DNA of 64,000 nucleotides from Fusarium oxysporum f. sp. lycopersici 4287 (lineage: Eukaryota; Ascomycota; Sordariomycetes; Hypocreales; Nectriaceae), in NCBI RefSeq assembly GCF_000149955.1, contig NC_031000.1:124001-188000 (forward strand), in the 5' to 3' direction. The notes beneath the pieces are model-generated. The model searched no databases, was not told where the DNA came from, and was given only the letters and a program-made list of their open reading frames with translations. Below, one piece after another: positions 24,668 through 37,220 of the stretch (the first letter of the stretch is position 1; every line of letters starts with the position of its first letter). A program made the position numbers and the translations under genes.

Positions 24668-26510
24668 CGTGAATCACTAGTATGTGAGCCAGACAAGCAT
24701 GTGAGCCAAAAATCCCTCATCCTACATCATCACTACCTAATCAAATAATTCTCAACCACCCAGTATGTCACAACCCAATAAAGAAGGTAGAATCCTTCTT
24801 GCACTTCAGGCCCTTCAAAATAACCCAAAATTAAGCATCCGGCGCGCTGCAAATATATATAACGTCAATCGCAGTACATTACGTCGCCGCCAGAATGGCG
24901 CTCAATCCCGACGCGACTGGACACCAGGATCACGAAAGCTATCTAATCTAGAAGAAAAGACTTTAGTTCGCTTTATTCTAAAGCTAGATTCCCAAGGGTT
25001 TCCCCCAAAACTGTCTTTTGTTGAAGCAATGGCTAATTGTCTCCTCGCTGACCGCAACGCGTCACCTGTCGGCATGCACTGGGCTAACAATTTTATCAAG
25101 CGACAACCAGAGCTCAAGATGCGTTTCTTTCGGAGATATGATTACCAGAGAGCCAAATGTGAAGATCCGACTATTATTCGAAATTGGTTTAGGCTTGTAG
25201 AGAACACAATCGCGAAATACGGTATCCAATCACATGATATTTGGAATTTTGATGAGACTGGCTTTATGATGGGCATGATTTCAAGCGGAATGGTCGTCAC
25301 AGGTTCAGAAAGGCTTGGAAGACCGAGATCAGTGCAGCCTGGAAACCGTGAATGGATTACAGTCATTCAGGCGATTAATGCGGAAGGCCAGGCGATTGAG
25401 CCGTTTATCATTGGCGCGGGCCAAAATCACCTTGCTAACTGGCATGAAGAACCTACCCTCCCGTGCGATTAGGTTATTGCAATGAGCCAAAATGGCTGGA
25501 CAAATAACGAACTGGGTCTTGAGTGGCTAAAGCACTTTGACCGACGCACAGCTGATCGATCAGTTGGTTCCTATCGTCTTCTGATCCTTGATGGCCACGA
25601 AAGCCACCACTCTGTCGAATTTGAGAGATATTGCGAGGCAAATAAGATTATTACGCTCTGTATGCCGGCTCATTCGTCTCATCTACTCCAGCCTCTCGAT
25701 ATTGGGTGCTTTGGGCCACTTAAAAAGGCATATGGTCGACAAATTGAGGATCTGATCAGAAGGTCTGTACATCACATTTCGAAGACCGAGTTCTTTCCTG
25801 CCTTTGCCGCCGCCTTTCAAGCCACTATGACCGAAAAGAATATCAGAGGGGCTTTTAGAGGAGCTGGCCTTGTTCCTTTTGACCCTGAAAGTGTGATCTC
25901 AAAGCTTGATGTTCAGCTACGGACTCCAACACCTCCCGTGGAGGAGGCCAGCCAGGCTCAGCCTTGGACTTCAAAGACACCAAAGACAGTTCTCGAGGCC
26001 GAATCTCAGTCTGAATACCTGTATAGGCGAATCAGAAGGCATCAAAGTAGCTCCCCAGAGTCAATACTAGGAGCTCTGAAGTCACTTGCAAAGGGAACAA
26101 AGGCAATAATGCATGAGAATGCCTTATTGACGGCTGAGCTTAGAGAAGTTCGAGAGGCAAATGAGATTCTAAGCCGGCGCCGAAGGGCAAAAAGAATCCG
26201 ACTACAGAAAGGAGGAATGATGACTGTAGGAGAAGCAAGAGATTTAATTGATCAGATGGATGTTGATATGCAGGTAGTGGCCGAATCGTCGAGGAGTGGT
26301 GGTCAAGGAAGGTCGGCGCGACCGGGGGTTCGGCGCTGTGGTATATGCGGCAAGACGGGACATAATGCAAGAACATGTCAGGAGGATATTAAGGTATCTG
26401 GAGTAGGGGATAGTAAGTAATTTTAAATTGATTAGCTAGTTTGTGGTGTTTTTGTTGTAATATTTAGTTTGAAGGCTAAGAAAAGTGGCTCACATACTAG
26501 TGATTCACGT
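24668..26510 (+). mobile_element. Complete pogo/Fot1-type DNA transposon
   Basis: Perfect 25-bp terminal inverted repeats, beginning ACGTGAATCACTAGTATGTG, lie at 24668-24692 and 26486-26510, flanked on both sides by TA (24666-24667 and 26511-26512), the Tc1/mariner-type target duplication. Inside the left end the subrepeat ATGTGAGCCA recurs around an AGACAAG core. One transposase gene fills the element (1843 bp). Confidence 0.93.
24765..26420 (+). pseudogene. pogo-type DDD transposase with a single nonsense codon
   Basis: The reading frame is continuous over about 551 codons except for one TAG at 25470-25472. The second copy at 35616 has Trp (TGG) at this position, so one G-to-A change explains it. 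Domains: an N-terminal HTH (SIRRAANIYNVNRSTLRRRQ), a CENP-B-type second HTH (about codons 40-120), the DDE/D core with IWNFDETGFMMG, LLILDGHESHHS and HLLQPLDIGCFGPLKKAYGR, a C-terminal coiled coil, and a CCHC knuckle CGICGKTGHNARTC. The enzyme cuts and pastes the element at TA sites. With one stop codon this copy is inactive but recently so. Confidence 0.92.
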
Positions 26511-26512
26511 TA

Positions 26513-28315
26513 TACTATAAGATATTATTAATTATTATACTGGCAGAGACTTGGAAGATCTATTTAACTTAAAGCTTCCAGAAGATGGCAATATAGCAGT
26601 TAAATAGCTTCTAGTATTAAAAGGGTATAGCTGTATTATATCTGCATATAGGTATCTTATGGTAGTTTAAGATAATATTGTCTATCACTGGAAAAGAGTA
26701 GAGCATAGGGAAGCAGAGATACAATAGGAAGAGGTTATGCTGTAGACTTAGATAGGTAGGAGGTATACTTGATACTGGATCGTCTGAGACGATAGCGACA
26801 TCAGCATTATGCTAGATAGTGCTGATATTATAAGATGCAGCGCTATAGAAGAGATAATTGCTAAGAGTTAGGCCTGGCTGAAAGAAGAGGACGCTATGTG
26901 ACTCCAGAAGGGAGATTTAGAAGAGTGAATAGACCGCAATTTGCCGTAGGTTAAGAGGTTAGGTTAGATATAGCACTTTGGCTCCTAGGACTTACTCAGT
27001 ATTTACAATGCAGTTATATAGGTATAAGCAAGGGAAGTAATAGGCAATAGGGCTAAGAAAGATAAGCAAGCAATCTGTAAATAACTATTACTTAGTTAAC
27101 TTAGGCAGAGCTTTAACCGTAAGGTAGACTGCTGCTGCTGGCGACTTAATAGCATGCCGATAGAAACACTGCAGTGGCTCTCTAGCATTATAGCAATAAG
27201 TCTAAGCGGCATACTATTTGGCCATAAAGGTAAGAAGTCATTAATAATTAAGTATTATTCAGTAGGTTACCGCTATTTAAGCTTTTACTGAAGATTATAT
27301 TGTATTAGATATAAAGAGGCACTTTAATGCTAGGCTATTTAGTTTATAGATAAGCAATAGAGCTTACTGCATAATATTAATAAAGAGCTTGAAGGGGATG
27401 CATTTCCCAGCAGCCGAGACAGTAGGTTCTATAGTGGCAGAGATGAATGCTGATAGTGAGGAAGAAGAGGAGGATAAAGATGTAGGCAAGTGCGAGGAAG
27501 TGATCGACAATAGTGGCATAAGCAGTCTAATGCATAATGCACTTAATTGAGCTATATTCCGGTTTATTATTTCTTTAATTTAAATAAAAGTTGATAGAAA
27601 TGCATATATGAACCCACTACTATGCTTTTATGCAGCACTTAGTATGAGATAATGTCCGCTAAGCTATATAGAGCCGCATTTATATATAGGCATGCTAGCT
27701 GGTATACTATAGTAGGCCTGGCTGTTCTTTCTGGAGGCTGTATTCGAGGATCAGCCGCAGGATCAGGATAAGGTCAGAGTGAAGGCAGTGCTTACATTTA
27801 AGGAGCAGCATGCCGCATAGATATATATCGGTAGCCATACCGTCATAAGCACAGTCATCAGATAGATGGCATATAGGAAAGGGCACCGCCAAAAGATAGG
27901 AGGGCAGCCGTCAATACGATAGGCAGATGATAGAGAGGCACTATTCCATATAGGTAAGGAACTCAATATCGAAAAATTCACCTGCATACTCTACAGTCAA
28001 GTTATAGGGGCGCATAAGATGCTAGACTGGCTATTCGGGGGATCATGACATAAAATCAGCGGAACAATTGACATAAGGCGGATTATCGATAATATAGTGC
28101 GGCTCAGGGCAGGTCAGTCATTTGCAAGCAACCTGAAGAATAGCTAGTTAGAGCCCAGGCCGGCAAAGGTGATGCAGCTGATAGAAGCGTTAATATAGGA
28201 TGCGGCATAGAATCAGTGGAAGCAGCAGAAGGTTTATATATAGCTCCGCAACTTATGACTGTCTTAAGAGATACTATTCATACTTACATACATATAGGGC
28301 AGGCTCCTAATCAAG
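26513..28315. other. AT-rich, stop-riddled block, probably a RIP-decayed element
   Basis: Long stretches translate into protein-like peptides (for example DIRRIIDNIVRLRAGQSF near 28075-28130) but are broken by frequent TAG and TAA where Gln or Trp would fit. Parts of several frames are plausible. I cannot name the ancestral element. It directly follows the pogo element and ends at palindrome array 2. Confidence 0.5.
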
Positions 28316-28326
28316 AATTATCAGCA

Positions 28327-28466
28327 GAAACGCATTGCGTTTCCTGTTTTTGACCAATCACCGTCTAGCATTTTCGCCCCATATTTCCCCCCATAGAAAC
28401 GCATTGCGTTTCTTGTACCGCCCTAATGAAATCAGAAAACCAAAAACACGAAACGCGTCGCGTTTC
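28327..28466. repeat. Triple palindrome array 2 (GAAACGCA-n-TGCGTTTC)
   Basis: Three 17-bp perfect palindromes at 28327-28343, 28396-28412 (both GAAACGCATTGCGTTTC) and 28450-28466 (GAAACGCGTCGCGTTTC). The first-to-second start spacing is 69 bp, exactly as in array 1 (17520). The spacer is recognisably related (ACCAATCA, CATTTTC, CCCCxxATTTCCCC). The palindrome arms differ from array 1 at two positions, with both arms changed together. A short Cys-containing frame follows about 110 bp downstream. Confidence 0.88.
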
Positions 28467-28572
28467 CGTCGGCTGACCCTTGTCGAGTTCAACAACTTGA
28501 CTACTCCAGATCTTAACAACAACATTCATTGCCATCGTCTACTGAAACTCACGTGTTTATCATCTTCGTATA

Positions 28573-28870
28573 ATGTCTACTCCATCTCCGCCATTCCATC
28601 CTGTCTATTATATTTATATATGCTTAGTCATAATGACCCGCTCCTCTGTTCACGAACAACGTAGCCATCCCACTTTACCCCCAGCAAAGCTGCAGAAGCT
28701 CGAGGGGCCGACCCATTATTGTAACTTACCGGAAGCAGCCATTATATGTACCAAGTGCGGTTTCGCTTTAATTCCTAAACGTGTCTCGGAGTAACCAGGC
28801 AAGAAGCACGGCATGAGTTTGAGCCCCTCCTATCCTTATTCAACCTCTCAGATCTAGACCCCTAGTTCTA
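28573..28870 (+). pseudogene. OrsD/DUF3505-like N-terminal fragment
   Basis: The frame starting MSTPSPPFHPVYYIYICLVI reads through THYCNLPEAAIICTKCGFAL and IPKRVSE, a TAA, then PGKKHGM. The pattern CTKCGFALIP...H at this spacing resembles the N-terminal zinc-finger-like segment of fungal DUF3505 (OrsD-type) proteins, often found near helicase-bearing or recombinase-bearing repeats. The TAA where CAA (Gln) is likely fits RIP. No downstream domain survives. Family assignment is tentative. Confidence 0.4.
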
Positions 28871-29252
28871 TATACCAAACTCAATTGTAGTAGAATTGAT
28901 TTATTTTACGCTGTATTACAGGGGGTAGCCTTGACTTTTACAGGGGGTAGACTTGAATTTCTGACTGGGCCTTTGTTACACGTCAAGGGTGCGGCGATAC
29001 TATATCGCAGCGCGTAAAGTTTTACCTCAGGTTTATTATTATCACCGCAAATAAAAACTATAGCCAAAATTTATATCCCTCTAGAACCGATTTTATATCA
29101 TGACGCTTAATTATATAACAGAGCCTGGTTCTTCTAATCCTATATATCCCTTCATCCTTCCCCCTAAGTATCAAATTCTCATATGCCAGACATGCCAGTA
29201 TGCTCACTAGACTGGCTGGCTGGGGTGATCCGGTGAGCTCTATGCAGGTCGG

Positions 29253-29603
29253 TCAGCTGCTGGGTATCTTGTGAACAATATTGAACAGGACAGGTACATG
29301 CTTTCGGAGATGATCTGCTCCGGAAGACGTGGCTTGCGCCGAGAAGAACTCCGCTGCGCCTTTCATGTCACATCGATTGCTCAGAGCACACTGACCTATC
29401 GGTTGATCCTGATAGTTCAGTTCGACAAGGAAGGTCCTGTGCGACCTAATCCATCTCTTCCTTCCCTTTGCACCTTTTCGAGCCAGCGAATCCTCTTGGA
29501 CGAAGCGACGGTTCTTCCAGGTAATCTTGGACAGATCTCCAATAGTCGGATTAGGAGGTAAAGCTGCAACGACTGCCTTTTCCAACCGCTTGGCAACCGT
29601 CAT
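29253..29603 (-). pseudogene. hAT transposase N-terminal (BED-like) fragment
   Basis: The frame contains ITWKNRRFVQEDSLARKGAK, GRKRWIRSHRTFLVELN and CDMKGAAEFFSAQATSSGADHLRKH, the BED-type zinc-finger region found at the start of fungal hAT transposases. The second half, including any catalytic part, is missing. It may belong to the same family as the C-terminal relic at 330-2025. Confidence 0.6.
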
Positions 29604-29604
29604 C

Positions 29605-32600
29605 GGCTAAGACAATCGTGAGAAGACGGAAGGGGGAGGTGTGGGGCAAGGGGTCAATGTTGCTGGCGGAAAGCCAGCTGGCGATGGGGAGAGTGGCGAA
29701 TTCGAAATTTTGCTGATGAAATTCAAAAAAAAGCATATGTAGAAGGGGCTGTTTTGGTGGCGCGACATGGTTGGGAAACACGTTCCAGATTGCATACCCG
29801 TGGTGGGGCTACGCGTTAGAACACGATAGTAAATACTTAATTTTGGGGCTGACCCACAGCTATTAAAAAGTAGACCTCCATCTGCGATTATCTGGTGTAG
29901 GGTAGTGGTCCGGGAAGATCTGAATTTTCGCCTCGATAGACGATTGCACGATGCATTTGTCATATATCAATTATTCCAAATTACGAAAGGCATGAATTGA
30001 TTTGATTGAAAGGAAGAATTCGGCAATTTGATTGATTTGATTGGGGTGATTGATTGATTGAGTTGACATATGATGGAATACTATTAGTATCCACATCCTA
30101 GCCACCAGCACATCGGACCACCTTAGCCACACTGTCTCAACACTTCTTGCAGGCTGAGAGCTGGCGTCGCTAAAGAAGCCACTGCAAATATTGAGGAATA
30201 TAACACGTCAACGTTGTTCGTAGAGGGCGCTGTAGACTCCATTCCTTCTGGTTCAGAGCGTCCAGCTGGATCACGGTCGCGGAAGAACGCGATCATGGAG
30301 TACGTCGGCACTGATCTAATAGGGAAAAAAAAAGCCCAAGGTGGTGAACTAAGCTATATTAAGGTTAGTGTGACGGGAAGGGTGAGTTGCAAGGAGCCCC
30401 CCCCTCGACGAAAAATATACATAGATACATAAATACTAGGCCCACGCATTCTAGCTGGCAGAAGCCCAATTCTTAAAGCCTTGAATGTGGCAACCATCAT
30501 CAGACGTTACCCCTGAATGCTTTCTGTGGAACAACGAGTGAACCAGATGATTCTCGTGATTGGTTCGACTATGGCCCAGTCTCCAACGTGGAATGCAATC
30601 AGGGATATCGGAATGTCATGATGACGATTAACGAGCTGAAATTTGAGACCGATCTTGCGTGGGCCGGGAACATCAACCCCGGACGTGAGCTGGAACCATC
30701 TGCACGGCTACTAGGCCAAGAAAGGGATGAACAGGGATACAGCACAGTATCAATAGGCTACCCTAATCGAGAGGTTTTCTCCTCCAGTCTGCTATGGAGA
30801 AATGTCGATCCTTGAGGCAACTAAACGTTGACCACAAAGGCCGCACGGGCCGTACCGTTCGTTATCGCATCAAAAGCAATCTGGCGTCCAAGAATGCTGC
30901 AACCTTGTTACAATAGCCACAACACCGCAGTTTGGGGGTGCATTTCTGTGATGTAACGAGCGTATTGAGCATGGCCGAAAAAGCTACGGAGCCACATACA
31001 GCACTGGAGATGCACCTCTGCTGATATGGTTGAGACACGTCTGGTCTATTGCTGGTATGAGATACTTAGAGGGACATGAAGATAAGGCGCTGGACACAAT
31101 GACTGAAAGCCGGCATGCAGATGGTGATTTAAACCGAAGTTCAGAGGCTGGACGTCTAAATGATAACAGAAATAGCACGGAAGTTAGATTAAGATTCTAG
31201 TTGGCTTCTGGCCAGGCACGAGGTGAATGAACCCCCTTTGCAATTCGGAAGTATTATGCACCCAGCACTAGAGACGAGAAGGCAAGCGCACGTCCACAGG
31301 TGCTAGGCTTCTTACATGTACAGCGACCAAAAAAAAAAGCGCGCTACCATGGTGCTTGGACCCCCAAAGAATTGAGTTCTCTGGCGCCAATAGAGTTCCG
31401 GGTTGATTCCCGGGCGCCCGCCAACATCATCGCGGATAGTTGCGCTTAGTAGTTGATGGCCCCCTTCTCCAGAATTTTAGGTTTCTTATGTCCAACCGCA
31501 GCGACGAGAATAGCCATGGTCGACATATACGTCCCATTTGCTCCGAGTTTGTTTTCTGGATCTCTTAACAATTCTCTCACCCCCCACCTATAATTAGAAT
31601 AAGGACAGCACAGTGCATTTGTACAGCCAAGGCTGCGAAAAATGTTTTTTTGCTGGGGTCCCTGGAATTTTGTGTGAGTTTCGTGATTGAGGGTAGGGCA
31701 CGACGCCACACTAAGCACGCCAAGAGACGAACAATTTCGAGCACAAAACGACAAATAATGACGTCGTCTAAGTCATACATGGTCAAGGCAGAGCCCTGCA
31801 TTTGGGTGAGGCATGCCATTGCGGGAGGGCATCAGAAAAAAACGTTTGCCAAAGCAACGTGTGGTTGTGGAGTTTCCAAGGGCAACGCGCGCCATTTGGT
31901 CCGCATACTATCACATCATGTTGCATCAACCACCAAAGGAAAGGCGTGAACAGCCTCTGTCATCGGGCAGTAATAGAAAAATGATACTTTCATTGGTTCA
32001 TTGTCTCGCCATCTAGGTTTGAGCCTCTCTGACCTGCGCCGCAAGCTTCAACGGGTAAGTCAGAACGGGTCATAATTCAAGGGATGAGCTGTATTCCGCA
32101 TTGGGTCCTTTTTGTCTTGATAAATGGTATTCATTATGAATGGCTGGCTCGCGGCATTGTTGGAGAAATGCAATAGCATGATATCCGAAACCCAGGTTTC
32201 TCGATTGGCTCAGAATAATTATCTAGAGCAGAAGTTTTGTTTCGCGTTTCTAATCGATGTTCTCTCTACCATCGAGGGGGAAAAACGATGCTCACTTAGA
32301 ATCACGTCGTTTTCTATGAATTGAACCTTGGCCAACACACAGACACATACAGACGCGTGTGCACGGGACTTTTTTACTACCACGATAGAAACGTCGTCAC
32401 CTGTCTCGGGACTTTCATTTTCACAACACTCCCCTCTCGCTTGCGCCCCATGTTGGTTCGAAGGCCACGCTGGAACCTTTCACGTTTTTCAGAGACACCC
32501 CCCCATGCCTCCCTTCTTTGATGCTTCGCACCTCGTTTTACAGAGTAGCAATTCGGTACAAAGCAGGTTGCTGTAATGCCCAAGATGCAATTATCAATCG

Positions 32601-33095
32601 ACCTTCTGTAATGGCGTGAGTTTGTGTACTACCTTATATGATACTTACAGGCGCATCTGAATTGTATGGCTTGATAACGAACTTTTGCTCCGTAGCATTG
32701 GACTGGAAGGATGTCCCTAATCAACCCCACGTCTGGGGCAAGTGTAAAATCTTACCGGGCTGAGTTCTCTTTCCATGTCTTTCTTGCCTCGATCTCGACC
32801 TCATCCCTTCTCTCATAATCGCTCCTTACTCCTACCTACTGAAAGCATTGTCTCTAGTTGTACACCCTTTAGAATCATCTCACCGGTCCCTCATCTATAT
32901 AGATCTTTTCGTTTCCTCGGTTATGTTTTCGGTTATCTATGTACTCTACAGTACCATTATACTCTAAGTTTGCTTGAATTTGACTTGCAGTCTCAAAATA
33001 AGGCCGTTGCTTTGTGTCTTCTTATCTCCCCCGCTCTCCCTTCCTTCCCATTGATTGCACTTTCCTAAAGCCAAACCCAAGCGTTTTTTTACCAT
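29605..33095. other. Intergenic 3.5 kb; no supported gene
   Basis: Many ORFs of 60-118 codons occur without recognisable domains. A tRNA T-arm-like sequence at about 31400-31425 (TTCCGGGTTGATTCCCGGG) lacks a matching 5' half. 32760-33095 is pyrimidine-rich and probably holds the REG1 promoter and 5' UTR. Confidence 0.45.
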
Positions 33096-33099
33096 TTCN

Positions 33100-33273
33100 N
33101 NNNNNNNNNNNNNNNNNNNNNNNNNNNNNNNNNNNNNNNNNNNNNNNNNNNNNNNNNNNNNNNNNNNNNNNNNNNNNNNNNNNNNNNNNNNNNNNNNNNN
33201 NNNNNNNNNNNNNNNNNNNNNNNNNNNNNNNNNNNNNNNNNNNNNNNNNNNNNNNNNNNNNNNNNNNNNNNNN
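33100..33273. other. Assembly gap (174 N)
   Basis: Run of N about 110 bp upstream of the REG1 start codon, in the presumed 5' UTR or promoter. Confidence 0.99.
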
Positions 33274-33383
33274 TCTCGACCAGGTTTGGTCTACCATTCA
33301 TCGTACACATCCACACTCACAGCACCAACACCAGCAGCACCCAGCTACGCTGCGTACCCCTCCGGTACGCGCCAAACTTCATC

Positions 33384-35187
33384 ATGGCTGCCGTTCTTCC
33401 ATCGGACGACAACGGTTATTTCGCCGCGTCCGGCCTGCGACGCTCACTTTCTCATTCCAACTTCATCTCTTCGATTTCGTCATATTCCACCACTTCTCAC
33501 TTGAGCGAGCATTACAAGCCTGCTTCTAAGACTTCCGCCGAATCCAACTCATCATCTGCTCCCTCGTCTCCCCGTACCGTCCACGCCGACTCGGCCGACC
33601 TTTCTTACGCATCTACTCCTGCCACCAACCCCTCTATTGTCTCTGGCTACGATGGCACCATTGGTCTTATTGAATCACCTGCAGATCACTTCATGTTTCC
33701 ATCCTTTGCGCAAGAGAGGCTCTACGCTCACCCAGAGATCCGTCCTGATATTCACTACGATGATAACCCAGAGCCATCCCCCAGTCCCCGAACAGGCGAC
33801 TCTTATACCGTCTCTCCTGCAGAACACGAGGCCTCTGAAGAGGCTTGTGATGATACATCAATATCCGAAACACCAGAGCACGAAAAATCCGAACATGCAG
33901 AGGATGACACTGCAGTCTCAAGTAGGCCGTCGCGCCAAGTCGATTATCTGTCCAATGAATGGAGAGAGGAGGATATCTGGTCCTCATGGCGATACGTTGT
34001 AACATGGAGGAAAGAGTTTCCAAACAGCGCTCGATTGGAAAATGCTTCTTGGAGGGCATGGATGAAGACCAAGAACAATCTCAAGACCATCTCCCCTGAA
34101 TCGCTTAATTGGTTTGCCTCCCTGTAGTGCTCCCTTAAGCTCTATTGAAATACTTACATCTATAAGGCTCAAGGATTGTGATGTCACCTGGCTCTATGGC
34201 CCTCTGCAGTCAGGACCAAAGAACCTCCACCCTACCGACATAGAGTCCTCGAGTGTGTCGCTGTCAAAGGCCGACTCACTAATCAACCTCAACAAGAAGC
34301 CCATTCTGAAGAAGAGAAGCATGTATGAAGTTATGCTTCAGCGCTCGCTGTCCACGGCCTCATTATTGGAGCAAGCCACCGCAGCTGTGAAGGCCCAGAA
34401 GACCCGAGGAATCCTCCAGCTCCACCTCGGTCGTTCGTCAACAGACTACTTCGCCTGCCCATTTGCATCATATCGATTGGGTGGAGAAAAAAGTAGCGTC
34501 GCTCCCTCGGTAAAATCATCTAGAATCATTTCCTCCAGTTTTGAGCAAAAGCATGTTCATTTCAATGAGCAAGTTGAGCAGTGCATAGCTGTTGAAGCTA
34601 AGTATGATAAAGATATGGTCGATGACCACTACGGTTTTGATAGTGACTTGGATGACGGGGTTATGATAAAGCGAGTCAAAACCAAGAAGAGGCCAATATC
34701 CCGACACAAGACTTTGAAGTCAAAGCCAGCAGCTGAAGGAAAAACAATTGCGATGCTGCCTTCCACTACCCTCAAATACCGCGAAAACACTCCCGAGCCG
34801 CGACAGACTGCCATGAAGCACTCTCGAAGCCCGCTCAAGTCCCCTTACTATTCAAAAGAGACCCTGCGATCTGCCAAGAAGTCAGGCAGGTCCGTTTTTG
34901 GGGAGGAAGATAATGATGGCAGCCTCGACAATGCATTGTTGAGCCCCCGTTCAGGGCGGGCGTCGCCCCCCAATGCGGATACCAATGGCGATCTAAGCAG
35001 GTCTATTTCACAGGACAGCCTTTGTAAGGAGCCTCCAGGTATGCGACGCACCCCGTCTGGTATGTTTATGCCTTATCTAGAAAGTGAAATACAATCCGGG
35101 GATTGCGTATTTGGCCGCGTTATTGACACGGTCAACACTGCTCGCGATATCGCCCACGTTATCTGGAACGTTGGCTGGAAGAAGTAA
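33384..35187 (+). CDS. REG1: REG1/HEX2-like regulatory subunit of protein phosphatase 1
   Basis: Two exons (33384-34111 and 34167-35187) with a 55-nt intron give 582 residues. A Ser/Thr-rich N-terminus is followed by the DUF1752 block (VDYLSNEWREEDIWSSWRYV, about 187-205, through LKTISPESLNWLKD, with the intron inside the Trp codon). Next come KPILKKRSMYEVM, the block KHVHFNEQVEQCIAVE (about 371-386) whose KHVHF matches the RVxF docking motif for PP1, and a C-terminal helix (VIDTVNTARDIAHVIWNVGW). In yeast, Reg1 directs the Glc7 phosphatase to Snf1 kinase for glucose repression; a similar role is inferred. The frame is intact and the intron canonical. A decayed paralogue lies at 1990-3634 with the same intron position. 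The upstream promoter is partly lost in an assembly gap. Confidence 0.9.
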
Positions 35188-35189
35188 TA

Positions 35190-35615
35190 ATTGTACAGGC
35201 ATTCAACTTGCATTTAGCGGCGCAATTGGCATTTGAACAAGGTCCCAAGCTTGTGACCCATATATTGTGTGTTGAAACGACGCCATCACAATATCAACAG
35301 AAGAGAATCTATATAGGAATCTCCGAGAGTAGTTGACATTGACCTGTCATACTACCGCAACCGTCATAACCCAAGGGATAGCATGTGCCGTCGTCACAAC
35401 GTCATGCTGGAAAGTGGCACCGGATTCGCGTTTCTATCTTTCATACATGGGCACAAAAGCGTAAGACATCGGAAGGGCCCGTTTTTTAGTGTGTTTTGCC
35501 GGTTTTTTATCTTCTATGCTTCATACGGGTGTCTGAACACGCAGGTTGAGGGGAAAATCGGTAGTTTAAATCTTCTTGTAATAACAGATTAATTGTTGAT
35601 TATTGTGGAGGGTAA
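35190..35615. other. REG1 3' flank; no supported gene
   Basis: Presumed REG1 3' UTR followed by sequence without recognisable features, up to the truncated pogo copy. Confidence 0.4.
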
Positions 35616-36891
35616 GGAAGTGACTGGCTTTATGATGGGCGTGATATCAAGCGGTATAGTGGTTACCAGCTCGGAGAGGCGTGGACGGCCAAAATCAGTC
35701 CAGCCTGGAAACCGGGAACGGGTTGCAGCGATTCAAGCGATCAATGCAGAAGGTCAGGCAATCGACCCCTTCATCGTGGTTGCAGGCCAATATCCCCTTG
35801 CCAATTGGTACCGAGAAAGCAACCTCCCGGCCACTTGGGCTATTGCTACGACCCAAAATGGCTGGACAGATAATGAGACAGGTCTTGAGTGGCTAAAGCA
35901 CTTTAATCGATGTACAACTAACCGATCAACTGGTCCATATCGTCTTCTAATCCTTGATGGTCACGAAAGCCACCATTCTGCCGACTTCCAGGTATATTGT
36001 GAGGAGAACAATATCATCACGCTCTGTATGCCACCTCATTCTTCCCACCTGCTTCATCCCCTTGATTTCGGGTGCTTGGGCCGCTGAGAAAGGCATACGG
36101 TCGAGAAATAGAGCAACTGATCAGAAGGTCTATAACCCATATTTCCAAGACTGAGTTCTTCCTGGCCTTTTATGCCGCTTTTCAAGCTACTATAACTAAA
36201 GAAAACATTAAGGGAGGTTTTAAAGGAGCTGGGCTTGTTCCTTTTGACCCAGAATATGCGATCTCAAAGCTTGCTGTGCAGCTACGGACGCCAACGCCTG
36301 TTGAGGAGGAGGCCCAACAAGCTCAATCTTGGACTTCAAGGACCCCAAGAGCAGTTCTTGAGGCTGGATCTCAGTCTGAATACCTTCAGAGGCGAATCAG
36401 AAGACATCACAGTAGCTCCCCAGAGTCAATTCTTGAAGCTTTGAGATCCCTTGAGAAAGGCACTACGGTAGTTATGTATAAGGTTGCCTTACTTGCAGCT
36501 GAGAACCGAGAACTTCGACAGGCAAATGAGATACTTAGCCGGCGGCACAGGGCAAAAAGGACACGCCTGCAGAATAGAGGGAGTATGACTATACAGGAAG
36601 GTCAGGATCTAATTGATCAGATGGATGTAGATATGCAGGTAGTGGCCGAATCATGGAGAAGTGGTGGTCAAGGAAGTTCAGCGCGACCAAGGGTTCGGCG
36701 CTGTGGGACTTGCGGCAAGACTGGGCATAATGCAAGAACGTGCCAGGAGGGTATTGAGGCCTCTGGAGATGGGGATAGTAACTAGAATTAATTGATCAGA
36801 TGATTTGTTATGTTTTTATTGTGATTTATTTTTAAAAGGTTAAGATTTTTCGTGCATGCACTTGTCTGGTGCACGCGCTTATCGTGTACGT
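35616..36891 (+). mobile_element. pogo/Fot1-type element copy 2, 5'-truncated and frameshifted
   Basis: Homology to the pogo transposase starts at TGFMMGVISSGIVVTSSERR; the HTH domains and the left end are missing. The catalytic LLILDGHESHHS and HSSHLLHPLDFGC remain. At about 36082 one T is lost (TTTGGG in copy 1, TTGGG here), shifting into the frame that carries GPLRKAYGREIE and the C-terminal knuckle CGTCGKTGHNARTC to the stop at 36785. The right end at about 36845-36891 (reading inwards ACGTACACGATAAGCGCGTG) is followed by TA. Where copy 1 has the TAG nonsense codon, this copy keeps TGG. Confidence 0.88.
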
Positions 36892-36894
36892 TAT

Positions 36895-37219
36895 ACCTTT
36901 TAGAATTTATGCTAAATTACACTTAATTAGTTAAGGGTAAAGGCATTTAAAAGGGTATAAAGTCTTAAATTAAAGTAAGTAATAGTATTAAGGGATATTA
37001 ATACTAGCTAGACGAAACAGCTGTCATGTCTATCCCCATTACGGGTCTGATGTAGAACCATGTTGACGGATCCTTGTACGAGCGTATCAGAAACCCAAAA
37101 GAGGTGCAGTTCTAATTCATTTTTATTCCATAACTCGCCCATAGAGCTCCCCTGTTTAGGGGGTAGGTTACGGGATGGTACGGCCGATCGGATCCGCGGA
37201 TCCGCCATGGTATAAGTTA
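36895..37219. other. Short AT-rich gap between two elements
   Basis: No gene. Includes the palindrome GGATCCGCGGATCC at about 37190-37204. Confidence 0.4.
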
Positions 37220-37220
37220 T

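Noticed and set aside
31380..31430. Possible tRNA gene (CCGGGTTGATTCCCGGG followed by CGCCCGCCA)
   Set aside because: Only the 3' half looks like tRNA; upstream sequence gives at best a mismatched acceptor stem and no anticodon stem.
33014..33529. ORFs spanning the second N run upstream of REG1
   Set aside because: They consist largely of undefined bases; the REG1 start at 33384 is supported by its paralogue.
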